Positions 20,199 through 30,756 of a DNA stretch of 64,000 nucleotides are shown in pieces. The stretch's first letter is position 1, and the number at the start of each line of letters is the position of its first letter. The stretch comes from Pythium myriotylum (taxonomy: Eukaryota > Oomycota > Peronosporomycetes > Pythiales > Pythiaceae): contig JALJCQ010000009.1 in assembly GCA_023091665.1 (NCBI GenBank), positions 1,364,001 through 1,428,000 of the forward strand, written 5' to 3'. The notes beneath the pieces are model-generated. The model ran no database searches. It had not been told where the DNA came from and was given only the letters and a program-made list of their open reading frames with translations. The translations under genes and the position numbers were made by a program.

Positions 20199-22950
20199 AT
20201 GAGCGGCGCCAACGGACAGACCGTCTCGGTCTGCGGCAACGTCTTCCGGTGCGTGCGTGCGTCGCGCGTGCGAGCGCTCAGCGCGGTGGCTGACGCTCGG
20301 CGCTTAGGCTCGTGGAGACCATCGGCCGCGGCTCCTACGGCACGGTACGCGCGGCACAAGCACGCGACAACGACGCGAAACTGACGCCGCGGATGCGCAG
20401 GTGCACAAGGCCATCAACCTCTCGTCGGGCGCGGCCGTGGCCGTCAAGCTCATCTCCAAGGACCGACTGCGCCGCCCGCACGAGCGCCGCAGCATCGAGA
20501 AGGAGATCGAGACCATGCGCGTGGCCGTCGAGCAGTTCGAGAACGGACACCCGCACATCGTGCGGCTGCTCTGCACGAAAGAGTCGCAGCAGCACATCTA
20601 CATCGTCATGGTCAGAGCCGGGGCGACGGCGTCGAGGACGTCGAGGGGGCGCTTTTCTCACGACGAAAATGTGTGTGTCGCTCCCCCTGTAGGAATTCTG
20701 CGCCGGAGGAGATCTCGCCGCGCTCATGAAGGCGAGTCGAGGGCTCAGCGAGGAAGAGGCGCGAGTGTACCTGTCGCAGCTCGGTAGGATCACATTAGCC
20801 AAGAGCAAAGCCGCCAGTGGAAAGCTAACTCGGGTGCGTCTCGTTGGCAGCGTCCGGATTGCAGTTCTTGCACTCGCAGAACGTCGTCCACCGCGATCTC
20901 AAGCCCGCCAACTTGCTCTTCTCGTCCAAAAACCAGACCAACTCCAAGCTCAAAATTGGTGCGTCGTCAAGATTCATTCTTCAAGGATGGAGGGGATGCT
21001 TGTGCTGATCTTGTTTGCTGGCTGCAGCGGATTTCGGGTTCGCGCGAGAGCTCCAGGCCGAGTCTCTCGCCGAGAGCGTCGTTGGCTCGCCGCTGTACAT
21101 GGCTCCTGAACTGCTCGAGTACAAGAGCTACGATGCGAAAGCGGACTTGTGGTCGGTTGGGATCATTCTCTACGAGATGCTCGTGAACGACCACCCATTT
21201 CTCGTTGTTGAAGGAGTTCATGCGACGAACCACTTGGCGTTGCGACGCAACATCCATCGGTATTTCGAGCGAAACCCGCACGTGAAGCTCCCGAGCCAGA
21301 TCAAAGTCTCGGACGAATGCGAGGAACTTTTACGAGGACTCTTGCGACTCGATCCGAAGCAGCGCATCTCGTTCGAAGATTTTTTCAAAGCCCCCTTCCT
21401 GCTCCCACCGCTTCCTACTGCAGCTGAATCGGAACTTTCTGCTTCTGGCAACGAGAATAAGCAAGCCCTCGTCGCTGAAAAGCAAGAAGGTACGAGCTGT
21501 GCTTGCTCTCTGGGCTTGATTGTGTGCGTGCGGATGACCAAACCTGTGCCTCTGGTGTGTGCAGTAGAAGATTGGGCAGCGTTTAGTGACGAGTACGTCA
21601 TCGTGGACAAAGAGTACGAAGACGTGGGTCGGAAGGTTCTCAACCAGAACGACCTGAAAGCAAGCGCGGCCGTCAAAGCCAATGCGACGCCGCGTCCACC
21701 GCGCCAAACATCAGGAACGACGAAGCTTGTTGACCGTGTTGCCGATCTTTCGGTTGCCACACACCCCAGCCCAGTTGAGAAGGATAGCCTTGTGGCTGCT
21801 TCACCTCCACCGCCCTCAGGCGTGGAGACTGAAGAGATGGCAGGCGTTGTTGATGTCGTGGTGGATACGTCAACTCCCCGCGCCAGCGAGACCGAAGCTC
21901 ACAACGGTTTCTCATCTCCTCCTACGCCACAAGAACCCAAGCGCGTGGAAGAAGCTCCAGTTCCTCAGGTTCACCAATTAGTGTCTCCAAAGAGCACACC
22001 TCCGGTGATCAATGGCAGTGACCAGCGTGAGTGGGCCGTGGCTGACGAAACACGATTCGAGGAGCTTCTTGGTATCTGCTACAAGAGCTTCTCGTGCGGC
22101 AGTGTTGGTTTGTTTGTGCCGACTCCGTTTGGGGATTACATCGCATTTCACGAAGGGTGTCCGCATTACTACTTGTCGATTGAGTCGATTGAGGCATTCA
22201 AGCTGGATGGTGACCGCAACCCTCCTTTCGTACTGGGTTGCATCGTGTTTATCGAAGACTACGTCGCTTCCAAGGATGGAAACCCGTATTGCCTTCGCGA
22301 CGGAACGCCGTACCACGTGGTCACGGTGACGCCTCTGGCATCTTCGATTTCGTCAATTGCAGCGTCCACCACTCCATCTGAATATGGAGATTTGCCGATG
22401 TCCCAAGCGCTAGCACCAAGGACACTGGTATTTGAGCCACCGCCGCCACCGCCCTCTAAACCAACTGGAGGTTTTTTCTCAAGCCTCTCGAGCTATTTGA
22501 ATCCGTCTTCAAGCCAACAGGAAGCTCCTCCTCCACCGCCACCTCCACAACAGCCACCTTCGTTCACGTCTGCAGCGACTGGGCATGCTACGCAGCACCA
22601 GCGGATATCGTTCCGTAGTTTCCAGATCAGTCACTTGGCTCTCTTCTTCCTGAAGGGGGGCAAGCAGACGTACGTCGCCTTCAACGAAGGCGCCCCCAAC
22701 TATTACCTCGCGACCGAGTCCATTCAGGCAGCACGAGCGGGCAACGAGGACGAGAGCTCGTACCCTGCGTACATTCTCGGCGAGATCATCTTCATCGACA
22801 CATTCCATGCGACCGAGGTGCGTATGTCCTTCTCGGTTAACACTAATCAAAGGGTCTCTGACGGCTTTGCTGTAGGATTTCAACCCGTACCGCCTCCCGT
22901 ACGGCACACGCTTCCACGTTGTCACGGTCGCAAACCCCACGGGCACATAA
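20199..22950 (+). CDS. ATG1/ULK-type kinase fused to two ATG11/FIP200 claw-like domains
   Basis: Eight exons (20199-20248, 20308-20344, 20401-20610, 20693-20783, 20851-20958, 21028-21489, 21565-22817, 22876-22950) total 2286 nt, or 761 residues. The kinase domain spans about 17-290: IGRGSYGTV P-loop, AVKLI lysine, NVVHRDLKPANLLF, ADFGFAR, GSPLYMAPELL and DLWSVGIILYEM, with an ULK-like end (LLRGLLRLDPKQRISFEDFF). The conserved DEYVIVDKEY segment follows. After a disordered Pro/Ser linker come two related domains, about 483-576 (SFSCGSVGLF, HYYLSIESIEAF, FVLGCIVFIEDYVA, YCLRDGTPYHVVTV) and about 665-760 (SFQISHLALFF, NYYLATESIQAA, YILGEIIFIDTFHA, YRLPYGTRFHVVTV). These match the C-terminal claw of ATG11/RB1CC1, normally a separate scaffold bound to ULK. 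Intron 21490-21564 (75 nt) has no in-frame stop. Confidence 0.88.
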
Positions 22951-23070
22951 TCGCGGTGTCGTTCTCGCTTCCGGTTCGTCGTCATCAAAAGCATAGTGAA
23001 TCCAAACTGTACGCAAACTCTCAAACTTCCAAACGAATACAAAACTCTTTTGACACCACTGTGCCTTGGT

Positions 23071-24114
23071 CTACAGCAGCGGGTACGAGGCAATCACGTT
23101 GGACGTGTCGGCCACATGGACGAGGCTCTGGTGCAGACTCGTCGCGATGGCGTTGGGTTTGTGCTCCACGACGAAGTCTTTGACGACGAACGCGCCTTCC
23201 TCTTCGATCGCGCCGTCGCCGGCCACTGCGCCGGCGTAGTCGAAGACCGAGACCTTGGCGTCGTTGCCGCATGCGAGCAGCCACTCGTCGCGGCGGAATG
23301 CTGGGAAGTGGACTTGGCACACGGCTGCCGCGTGGTTCTTGAGTCTTCGAACGACCTGCTTACTCTGGAAGTCGACGACGGCGACGCGGCCGTCGCCGAG
23401 CGCCGCCGCGAGGCTCTTGCCGTTGGCGGCGAAGGCCACGCCGTGCACGAGCGGCGGGTTGAAGAGCTGGCTGGGCGTGTCGCCAGCCGCGAGCGAGCCG
23501 ACGCCGGCGTTCATGTCGATGCAGAACTTCATGCGGCCGCGCGAGAAGTCCCAGAAGAGCAGTCGGCCGTCGAGTCCGCCCGAGACGAGGTCCCAGGGCG
23601 CCTGGGGGCGGAAGGGCGCGGCCATGCAGATGTTGGAGTGCTGGCCTCGCAGCGTCTTGTGCAGGCGGTGGCTCTCGAGGTCGTAGACGCGCACGTCGCC
23701 GTTGTCGTCGGCCGCCGAGAGGAACCTGCGCTTGCTCGCGTGCACGGCGAGCGCGTTGATCTCTTCGTCGCCGTCCTGGAAGAGCTCCTTGGCGGCGCAG
23801 TCGAGGATGAGTCCGTCCTGGCGGATGTCGAACGTGAGGATCTTGCTGCCGGCCGAGAGGAAGAGGTACGGCGCCGGCCCGAACGCGAGCGCGTTGACGG
23901 CCGCGTCGTCGGCGGCGTCGCGCGCCGAGAGCCCGAGCGCCTTCTTGACGTTGATGCACTTGGCCGCGCGCGTCGTGCGCACGTCCCAGAGGCGGCAGGA
24001 GCCGTCGGCGCCGCCGGAGACGAGCACGTCCGCGTGGAGCGCGTCGTCGCTCAGCAGCGCGTGCACGGCGCCGCGGTGGCCGCGGAAGCGCGCGAGCGGC
24101 GGCGTCCACGCCAT
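23071..24114 (-). CDS. WDR53: WDR53-like WD40-repeat protein
   Basis: This single exon of 347 residues forms one beta-propeller. Repeats end in GGADGSCRLWDV, AGSKILTFDIRQ, AADDNGDVRVYDL, SGGLDGRLLFWDF, ALGDGRVAVVDF and ACGNDAKVSVFDY. Order and linker sequences fit WDR53: a strongly conserved DEEINALAV, HSNICMAAPFRPQ and QLFNPPLVHGVAF, and a terminal ADTSNVIASYPL. WDR53 is known mainly as a DDB1-CUL4-associated substrate receptor candidate; that role here is inference. It is convergent with the kinase gene, whose stop is only 120 bases away. Confidence 0.8.
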   Translation of the reverse strand: MAWTPPLARFRGHRGAVHALLSDDALHADVLVSGGADGSCRLWDVRTTRAAKCINVKKALGLSARDAADDAAVNALAFGPAPYLFLSAGSKILTFDIRQDGLILDCAAKELFQDGDEEINALAVHASKRRFLSAADDNGDVRVYDLESHRLHKTLRGQHSNICMAAPFRPQAPWDLVSGGLDGRLLFWDFSRGRMKFCIDMNAGVGSLAAGDTPSQLFNPPLVHGVAFAANGKSLAAALGDGRVAVVDFQSKQVVRRLKNHAAAVCQVHFPAFRRDEWLLACGNDAKVSVFDYAGAVAGDGAIEEEGAFVVKDFVVEHKPNAIATSLHQSLVHVADTSNVIASYPLL

Positions 24115-24249
24115 GGCTCCCGAGCAGCTCCACGGAAATCAAGAGATCGATGATTGGCCTCGGAGGAGTTCTTCGTCCGTATATTCGGGTTTATACAACA
24201 CTTTTTCGGGGATTTTTATAGTGTTTTTCTGCATTTACGAAACAGCAAC

Positions 24250-27200
24250 TCACGGAGACACGTCGATCGGATGGCGACAAGTAGGACAGAGCCTCGCCTC
24301 GCCCATCTCGAGCAGGCGGCGTAGACAGCGCTGGTGGAGCTCGTGGTGGCAGGGCGAGAGCACGACCGTCGCGTCGCTCGCAAACTCCTTCTGGCAGATC
24401 ACGCAGATCATCTCGTGCGAAGGTTTCGCCAACGCGAGCCCTGCGTGCGTGCCCAGCGAGGACGAGATCGAGTGGAACGTCGTCTTGAGCTCGTCGCCCG
24501 TGAGCACGTGCTTGTAGGTGCCGCCGAGGCGATCGGCCACTCGCTGGAGGATGGGCAAGTTGATCGACCCGAATCCGACCACAAACGCGGCAAGGCCATT
24601 TCTGGTGTAATTGTCTGCGATGTGAGAGGCCAGCTGCTCGCCCTGCGCAGCATCTCCGGGATGCCCGTCCGAGAAGAAGATCAGCACGGGCTTGTACTGG
24701 TCGACGACAATGCGAGAGAGCACCTCGCTCGCTGCCCGGAGACCTGCACCAAATGACGTTCCGCCTCCTTTGAATGGGACGCGAGCTCGCACAACCGTCG
24801 AGATCGCTTGAGCTTCGCACACAATTCTCGCGTACGCATCAAACGTAATAACGGAGACGAGATCGGCAGTCGCGCCCATGATGATTCGATTCTGGACGTA
24901 TTCACTGAACGCTCCAACAAGTCGTTCCCAAGGTGCGCCGGACATCGAGCCTGAGGCATCCAGCACGAAGACATGGTGCATCTTGTTGCTCGCCGACACA
25001 TGCGAGCACTCGAACTGGTGGCCGCCAACGTACGAGAAGCCGTCACTCACTGCAGACGGCTTCACGACCGGCGGGTGCCAGGCCTTCAGCACGCAGTACG
25101 AGGCCTCTTTACCGTCATGGTCAGGTGCATCGCACTTGAAGGCGCACTTGGCAAACTCTTCTCGCTCTTGTTGTGACGCACACGGGTCTTCCCAGCCGAC
25201 TGTGTCCCAGAATCGTTCGTGAAGCAACTCGTCTTGTTCTGTTTCAGGTGGAGGTTCAAGCCTGCGAATACAGTGTCGTCGCATGTCTTCGCCACTTCCA
25301 TTGTACACACACGTCGCACTGGACTTCTGCTCACAGTCAAGATAGTGCACGTGCCCACGTCCCATCTTCGAGCAGTACAGGTTACACATTTCGGCAGTTC
25401 CTCGCTCGCCAGCGGCGTACTTGCGGTCCATGAGGTCAATGTTTTGCAAGTCCGAGCGGAAGATAGTATTGCGCATGTTCCCATGGGTGGTGTGGTGCAG
25501 GCCGCTGTGACCGTGTTCCTTTTGGCAATAGTACGAGCAGCACGGACATTGCTTATCGCAGTAGTGGCGAACGTTAGACGATGCACCGGAGCTTTTCTCC
25601 TCAGCTTCGGCAGTTGTGTCGCCGCAGCACGAGTGCTTTCCTCTGTGAGTCGACTGACCGGGCTCAAGCTTGAATCCACAGCGTTTCCGCGACCCATTCA
25701 TCTCTTGGTACGTGTACTGGAAAGTTCCACGTGCCCCGACGAATGTCTTGGACGACTGCTTCAGGAACACGTCGATGTGGCAGATTCCATCTTGCGCGCA
25801 CATTTCCGGACACGTATGAGCTTGGTCACACATGTGGATAGTCGGCTTGCTGTCATCCAAAGCGGCGTCACTCTTTCCTTGATGTCCTGCGTCTTCGAAT
25901 CGCAATGCAACCTGCGCCTCTGAGTACCCGTGGAAATGATCGGTCGAACTACAGCCACGGTTACATCCGTCCATGACGCATGGTTCGAGGCATCGGTCGA
26001 CCTCACACTTATGGACCTGGTGAGGAACCTGGACATCCATTACGCACTTTCGGGTACAGCCACGAGCAGCACAAGGCTGGCCACACTTGTGCAGTCCCGC
26101 GGCACAGCGGTGATCTCCATCGGAATGCCCAGCTTTCTTTGCGCAAAACTTGGCACAATTGATAGCTGACAGCAGGCAGCACGGTTGGCGACACGTATGG
26201 TCACCTCGCTCGCACTCGCAGCGACCGTCGTGTCCTGCAGGCTTTGCACAGCTTGGCGGTCTGCCTCTCAAGTCGGACTCGCGACAGTACCCGCAGATGT
26301 CTGTACAAGCATGAGTAGTACCGCAGTCGTGCTCAAAGTCATCACTGACTGCGTGAGAATGGACCTTCAAACATCCCAATTGACAAAAAGAGCATGAGTC
26401 CAAGCAGCGAACGAGTCGATTCTGGAGCGAACCAAATGCTTGATGTTCTGTTTCTTGCCACGCATTTGGAATACGTCCGCCAAATGCAGACCGTGACCAT
26501 TTCTGAACTCGAAGGCATCGCCGGCGTACGATATAACCAAGGAAAACATCGAACTCTTTCTGCAGCGCCTTTGTAACAACGATCCCTGAATACCCAGAGT
26601 CCTTGAGCTGCACATACTGTTCAAAAAGTGTGTGAATAGACCAAGATGCGGCCTCCGCATCTTCAGGAGCGGAGCTCGCTCCCAATGGTCCGAAGTCAAA
26701 CGCAGCATCATCGAGTCGATCAAGAGCGATCGAGTTATGCAACTGGCGCCAGGCTGGGGCGAGAGAAGAGTACGCTCCGCAAAGCTCTTCAAAGCCAGCT
26801 TCAATAATCGCCCCGGTCGTGACATCGACCAGATCCTCACACACGAGATTCGCGCCAGAAGTTTCAGACGCGATTTCAGTTGTGTGGCAGCCATAACGAA
26901 GTACATTAGGCAGCTTGGCTGCGATCTCCGCCACCTTGAACTTCATCGAGCTCTCGTCTAGCGACGTCCAGTCCAAGATCGAGATCTTTGCCAGTAGAAT
27001 GCGCACGCAGTCGAGAAAAGCCTTGCCGGACGGAAACCCCGCCTTTGGATTTCCGCAAAGTTGCCGCTCAATGTATCGCTGCGCGTGTGCCAACGACCGA
27101 TAGTACCCGACTGTTCCGAGTGGGGGTGAGCAATTGATGTCCAGCTGGCCGGCATACATGTCGGTCAAAAAGTTCTTGTCTCTGTTGGCCGCTAGCAATC

Positions 27201-30200
27201 GCTGAAACTTGGCTCCGAATTCATCGATGACACCTGTCTGATCGTTTGGGTTCACGTCCTTCACAGACATGTACAGCTTTCCACGGAATAGCTGAGCGTC
27301 ACCCTTCATCAACTGCGATCCCTTCTGGAACTTCGAGAACAGCTCGTCGATCTCTTTGTCCAATCGCATCTCGACACGGAATACGGTCAGCATCGATACT
27401 GAGGCGTTCAACACCGAGAGAAAGACGTCTTCTTGCTCCGTGCGCTCAAACGAACCGAGACCTTCGAAATCAATCACGACCAGCATCACTCCGTTCGAGA
27501 GAAGGCGGACGCTCATCCACGCGCCATCTGTGCAACGGGCTCCGGCGATTGCGAACGAACTGCCCGTGAGATGGTTCAGGAAATAACTCTTACCGGTGGA
27601 CTGCTTGCCCATCGACGTAACAACGATACACTGGCGACTCCATGACATCAGGAGTGGGGACAAGAGTCCGAAGCGGAGGGTCTGTGCGATATCTGCTGCG
27701 CTGAGGGACGACAAGGTGTCCAACTGGCTACCATCGGGAGGTGGCTTTTGCTGACCGTCGAGAAGCAGCGTGAGCGAGTTGTACTCGGCACGACAAATCT
27801 GGATCGGAACGAACGTGATCAGCTCACGAAGTAGCATCGCGACTGGTTGCGAACAAAGTTCCGCGTGCTTAAGCGCCGGGGAAGAATCACCTCCTCCAGT
27901 AACAAGAACACGGACGGATGATGCGAGATCCAAGCCGTAGAGAGGCTTATTTAACTCTTCGAGACGAGAAGAGATCATTTGCAGCAGCGTTACGCAGCCT
28001 TCCTTGAATGCAACGCTGTCTTTAGTACTCGCTGAGTTGCAAGCGACTATGATCCCGAGATTCGCTTGTCGGTTCGTACTTGACGAGCGCTCCAGCTCTC
28101 CACGAACCGGAAACTTCTCGTAAAGGTGATACAACGCCCATAGCCAATGGTCCATCACAGAAGCAGCAGTACCCTCTGTCGATCTCGAGCGACTACGAGC
28201 ATCATTCGCAGTTCGCCCGATGCTGTAGGATTCACTTTTTAGAGTCACCGCCAATTTCGTTGCAACAATCGTGTGGCTATGCGAATCGATCAAGAACATA
28301 GCGTTGCCGTGGACTTGAGAGTACCCACGAGCGCTGGATCCGCTAGGCACATCGATTGAACTCGACTGTGGCAACTCGCGCATGTCGTCGATAGCAAAAA
28401 AGCGGACACGAGCGCTACCGACTCGATCGAGGCTTTCGTCTTCCTCAATCCACCCAAGTGTGGTGCCATCCTCGATGCAAAGCAACCGACTGCGCTTGGT
28501 AGTGGCTTCGGATTCGGGTGAACTCTTCCGTGACGTTTGCAGGTTGCGCACGTTGAGGGACTGAACAGACCCCTTGGGGTCCATCAAGCGGAGGAACCCA
28601 TCGGAAAAGGAAGCATCGCTGACAGGAAGCTCGAGCGTAGTGGTCACAAGGAGATTGACGGATCGTAACACTTCCATGGAGGTCAGACGCTCGTTGAGGC
28701 GATACAAAATGATGCTGCCGTCTGCATAACCGACTAGCATAGTGCGATCCTTTGAGTTGTAGTCACAGAGGGTTGTGATGCGACTCAAGGAGCGAATGGT
28801 ATGTCGACGGGCTGACCTGCTTCCATGAACGGTAGTTCCTCTCAGACTCAGCTCAATCCGATCAAATTGCGTCGTCTCGTTGATGTTTGAAACAATCAGA
28901 ATCGAGCGCGTGTGCGCAGAGAAGACTTGAACAACTTCTTCGCCATCTACGAGAGGGACTTCGCCCAAATCATCCAGATGAAACGAAAATTGTTCTTTGA
29001 TCGCCCAAACTTTCATCTGCAAGCCTGGGTCGACCAATGTTTCCTTGGATACTCGGCAAACGACTGACGAACCCGTCGAGAAATCAAACGTAACCTCCAA
29101 CACCAAACCATGCTGTGAGCTGGAGTCCCAAACTTTGACAAGGCTTGAAAGAGCACTCTCTATGATCGAGACTTGAGCTTCCTTGGACCTTTTCCGTGTG
29201 AGCTCTGACGCTGCTTGAAACTGAGATCGGGCGGCGGCGACTTTGTACTGGTCGAGAACTCGTTCAATCTCTGCCCACCAAATCTCACTCATCGCACTTA
29301 GAGGTTCGTCTATGTCCGCACGAAAATCTTCAGGAACAGTCCAGTTTCCTTGAAGCGAACTAATCAAATTCGTCAAAGTCTGCCAGGTCATAGATTGGTT
29401 CGTCCGACGAACTAACTCATCCGCATCGGTCGTGGGGGCAATAGCGAGCACGTCACGCACTTCGGCTTTGTGGTTATCCTTGTGAAGCTTGTAACAGAGT
29501 TGGAGAATGCGCTCGAGCCGCAGTGGGAGACCCAGAATCATCAAGGAAGGTCGCGACAAGCGCAACGACTTTTCACGCTTCAGATCACCGAGACTCGCCC
29601 GGACTACGTCCAACGATCTCTTCAACTCAGAAGAACTTCGCATCGTTTCCGCACGAAACACGACTCCTCGAACAGCTAGTAGCTCGTCACGCAATCTGAC
29701 GGACGCCATGTCTGCTTCAGCTTTGCTGCGCTCGTTGACGAGAGCAATCTCCCGTTCAAGAGATACTTCAGCTTCCTCGATTTTATCCACTGGCCATCTG
29801 TCGAATCGTCGGAGCAACGCCTCCTTGACGCGAGCAAACATCCCATATCGCTGCACACGTACATCATACTCGTCGAAGGATTCAGAGAGCCACTCGCAAA
29901 ACTCGTCGGCGTCTTCGAACGTCTTCTTCTCCGTCACTTTGATCTTCTTCTTCGGGGCCGCCATGATCGCCATCAGAGCAGGATAGCTGCCCTTGACCAG
30001 TTCCATGCGGTGATGACCTTCGACAGCTTGAGGAATCGGCAAGGCTTGGATAGAGGTTGGCCGTACGTCGTCCTCAGCGTCCAGCTGCTGCTTCACGTGG
30101 AATGCAATCGAGTACGACTTCCACTCGCCTTCTTCGTTGACGCCATCGCCGTCCTGCTTTAGCGTCTCAATCATACTCTTGTCGTTCTCCGAAAGACAGA

Positions 30201-30756
30201 ACGTCACTTCTTTTGTCAAGCAAGTCAACAAGCGAAGCAAATACGTCGGCATCGTACGGAGCTTTTCCGGCTCGAAGAACTCGTCCACGAGCCACGCAAA
30301 GACCACCACTGTCTGCGGTTCATCCGGAGCTGAGCTCGCGAGCACGACGGCGTACATCCCCTGGTCACGCGTAGCGAGTCGGGTTGCCATCCCGCTGTCC
30401 CACGCGCCGAGCTGTTGGAGGTGCGTCTTCACTTGCGCTTGCTTGCCGAAGACGCCGGCGACGCGCACTTGAGGCCCGCTGCTCTCCGCTTGCTGGCCAA
30501 AGACGTCCGAGCGAAGAAACCTCGCGAGCTCGTCGTCGAACTGCTTGGCCTCGAGCAGCTCAAACTCGAAATCCTTGGGACTCATGCCGCGCAACGCGCC
30601 GAGCACGCTGCTGAGCCGCAGCACCTCGAGCTCTTCGAGAATGGGCTTGAGCACTTCGACTTCGTTCTGCGTCTCGGGCTGCAGCGAGAGCACGCGGAAG
30701 CAGGCCGCGCTGACGAGGCGCCCGCCTTGCGACGGCGCGTCTCCGGCGGCGCCCAT
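24250..30756 (-). CDS. giant GTPase-VWA-RING protein, copy A
   Basis: One uninterrupted frame of 2168 residues from ATG 30756 (MGAAGDAPSQGGRLVSAACF). The frame is open further upstream, but the four paralogs align only from this region. Order: conserved N-terminus (1 to about 270); charged helical region; propeller-like stretch; GTPase with P-loop GKQSTGKS at 1050-1057, RCTDGAWM (G2-like) and VVIDFEGLGS (G3); helical part; Cys/His-rich array about 1453-1882 (repeating motifs such as GHDGRCECERGDHTC and KCGQPC); VWA with MIDAS DASGS at 1933-1937 and a later GGGTSFGAG; RING-H2 from Cys 2118 (CVICQKEF, SPCHHELHQRC, CPTC). The GTPase resembles vertebrate very-large-inducible GTPases (GVIN/VLIG). 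Role unknown: a nucleotide-driven assembly with E3 ligase output is inference. It closely matches copy D in blocks. Confidence 0.85.
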   Translation of the reverse strand: MGAAGDAPSQGGRLVSAACFRVLSLQPETQNEVEVLKPILEELEVLRLSSVLGALRGMSPKDFEFELLEAKQFDDELARFLRSDVFGQQAESSGPQVRVAGVFGKQAQVKTHLQQLGAWDSGMATRLATRDQGMYAVVLASSAPDEPQTVVVFAWLVDEFFEPEKLRTMPTYLLRLLTCLTKEVTFCLSENDKSMIETLKQDGDGVNEEGEWKSYSIAFHVKQQLDAEDDVRPTSIQALPIPQAVEGHHRMELVKGSYPALMAIMAAPKKKIKVTEKKTFEDADEFCEWLSESFDEYDVRVQRYGMFARVKEALLRRFDRWPVDKIEEAEVSLEREIALVNERSKAEADMASVRLRDELLAVRGVVFRAETMRSSSELKRSLDVVRASLGDLKREKSLRLSRPSLMILGLPLRLERILQLCYKLHKDNHKAEVRDVLAIAPTTDADELVRRTNQSMTWQTLTNLISSLQGNWTVPEDFRADIDEPLSAMSEIWWAEIERVLDQYKVAAARSQFQAASELTRKRSKEAQVSIIESALSSLVKVWDSSSQHGLVLEVTFDFSTGSSVVCRVSKETLVDPGLQMKVWAIKEQFSFHLDDLGEVPLVDGEEVVQVFSAHTRSILIVSNINETTQFDRIELSLRGTTVHGSRSARRHTIRSLSRITTLCDYNSKDRTMLVGYADGSIILYRLNERLTSMEVLRSVNLLVTTTLELPVSDASFSDGFLRLMDPKGSVQSLNVRNLQTSRKSSPESEATTKRSRLLCIEDGTTLGWIEEDESLDRVGSARVRFFAIDDMRELPQSSSIDVPSGSSARGYSQVHGNAMFLIDSHSHTIVATKLAVTLKSESYSIGRTANDARSRSRSTEGTAASVMDHWLWALYHLYEKFPVRGELERSSSTNRQANLGIIVACNSASTKDSVAFKEGCVTLLQMISSRLEELNKPLYGLDLASSVRVLVTGGGDSSPALKHAELCSQPVAMLLRELITFVPIQICRAEYNSLTLLLDGQQKPPPDGSQLDTLSSLSAADIAQTLRFGLLSPLLMSWSRQCIVVTSMGKQSTGKSYFLNHLTGSSFAIAGARCTDGAWMSVRLLSNGVMLVVIDFEGLGSFERTEQEDVFLSVLNASVSMLTVFRVEMRLDKEIDELFSKFQKGSQLMKGDAQLFRGKLYMSVKDVNPNDQTGVIDEFGAKFQRLLAANRDKNFLTDMYAGQLDINCSPPLGTVGYYRSLAHAQRYIERQLCGNPKAGFPSGKAFLDCVRILLAKISILDWTSLDESSMKFKVAEIAAKLPNVLRYGCHTTEIASETSGANLVCEDLVDVTTGAIIEAGFEELCGAYSSLAPAWRQLHNSIALDRLDDAAFDFGPLGASSAPEDAEAASWSIHTLFEQYVQLKDSGYSGIVVTKALQKEFDVFLGYIVRRRCLRVQKWSRSAFGGRIPNAWQETEHQAFGSLQNRLVRCLDSCSFCQLGCLKVHSHAVSDDFEHDCGTTHACTDICGYCRESDLRGRPPSCAKPAGHDGRCECERGDHTCRQPCCLLSAINCAKFCAKKAGHSDGDHRCAAGLHKCGQPCAARGCTRKCVMDVQVPHQVHKCEVDRCLEPCVMDGCNRGCSSTDHFHGYSEAQVALRFEDAGHQGKSDAALDDSKPTIHMCDQAHTCPEMCAQDGICHIDVFLKQSSKTFVGARGTFQYTYQEMNGSRKRCGFKLEPGQSTHRGKHSCCGDTTAEAEEKSSGASSNVRHYCDKQCPCCSYYCQKEHGHSGLHHTTHGNMRNTIFRSDLQNIDLMDRKYAAGERGTAEMCNLYCSKMGRGHVHYLDCEQKSSATCVYNGSGEDMRRHCIRRLEPPPETEQDELLHERFWDTVGWEDPCASQQEREEFAKCAFKCDAPDHDGKEASYCVLKAWHPPVVKPSAVSDGFSYVGGHQFECSHVSASNKMHHVFVLDASGSMSGAPWERLVGAFSEYVQNRIIMGATADLVSVITFDAYARIVCEAQAISTVVRARVPFKGGGTSFGAGLRAASEVLSRIVVDQYKPVLIFFSDGHPGDAAQGEQLASHIADNYTRNGLAAFVVGFGSINLPILQRVADRLGGTYKHVLTGDELKTTFHSISSSLGTHAGLALAKPSHEMICVICQKEFASDATVVLSPCHHELHQRCLRRLLEMGEARLCPTCRHPIDVSP
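26730..28455. repeat. near-identical block shared with copy D (partner 47165-48890)
   Basis: Offset 20435 is constant. The block covers the GTPase and the segment before it, with a handful of differences (for example near 28033-28050). Similarity falls off sharply at both ends. Confidence 0.88.

Noticed and set aside
22996..24153. 385-codon plus-strand ORF
   Set aside because: Antisense to the WDR53-like gene; Arg/Glu/Val-rich shadow frame.
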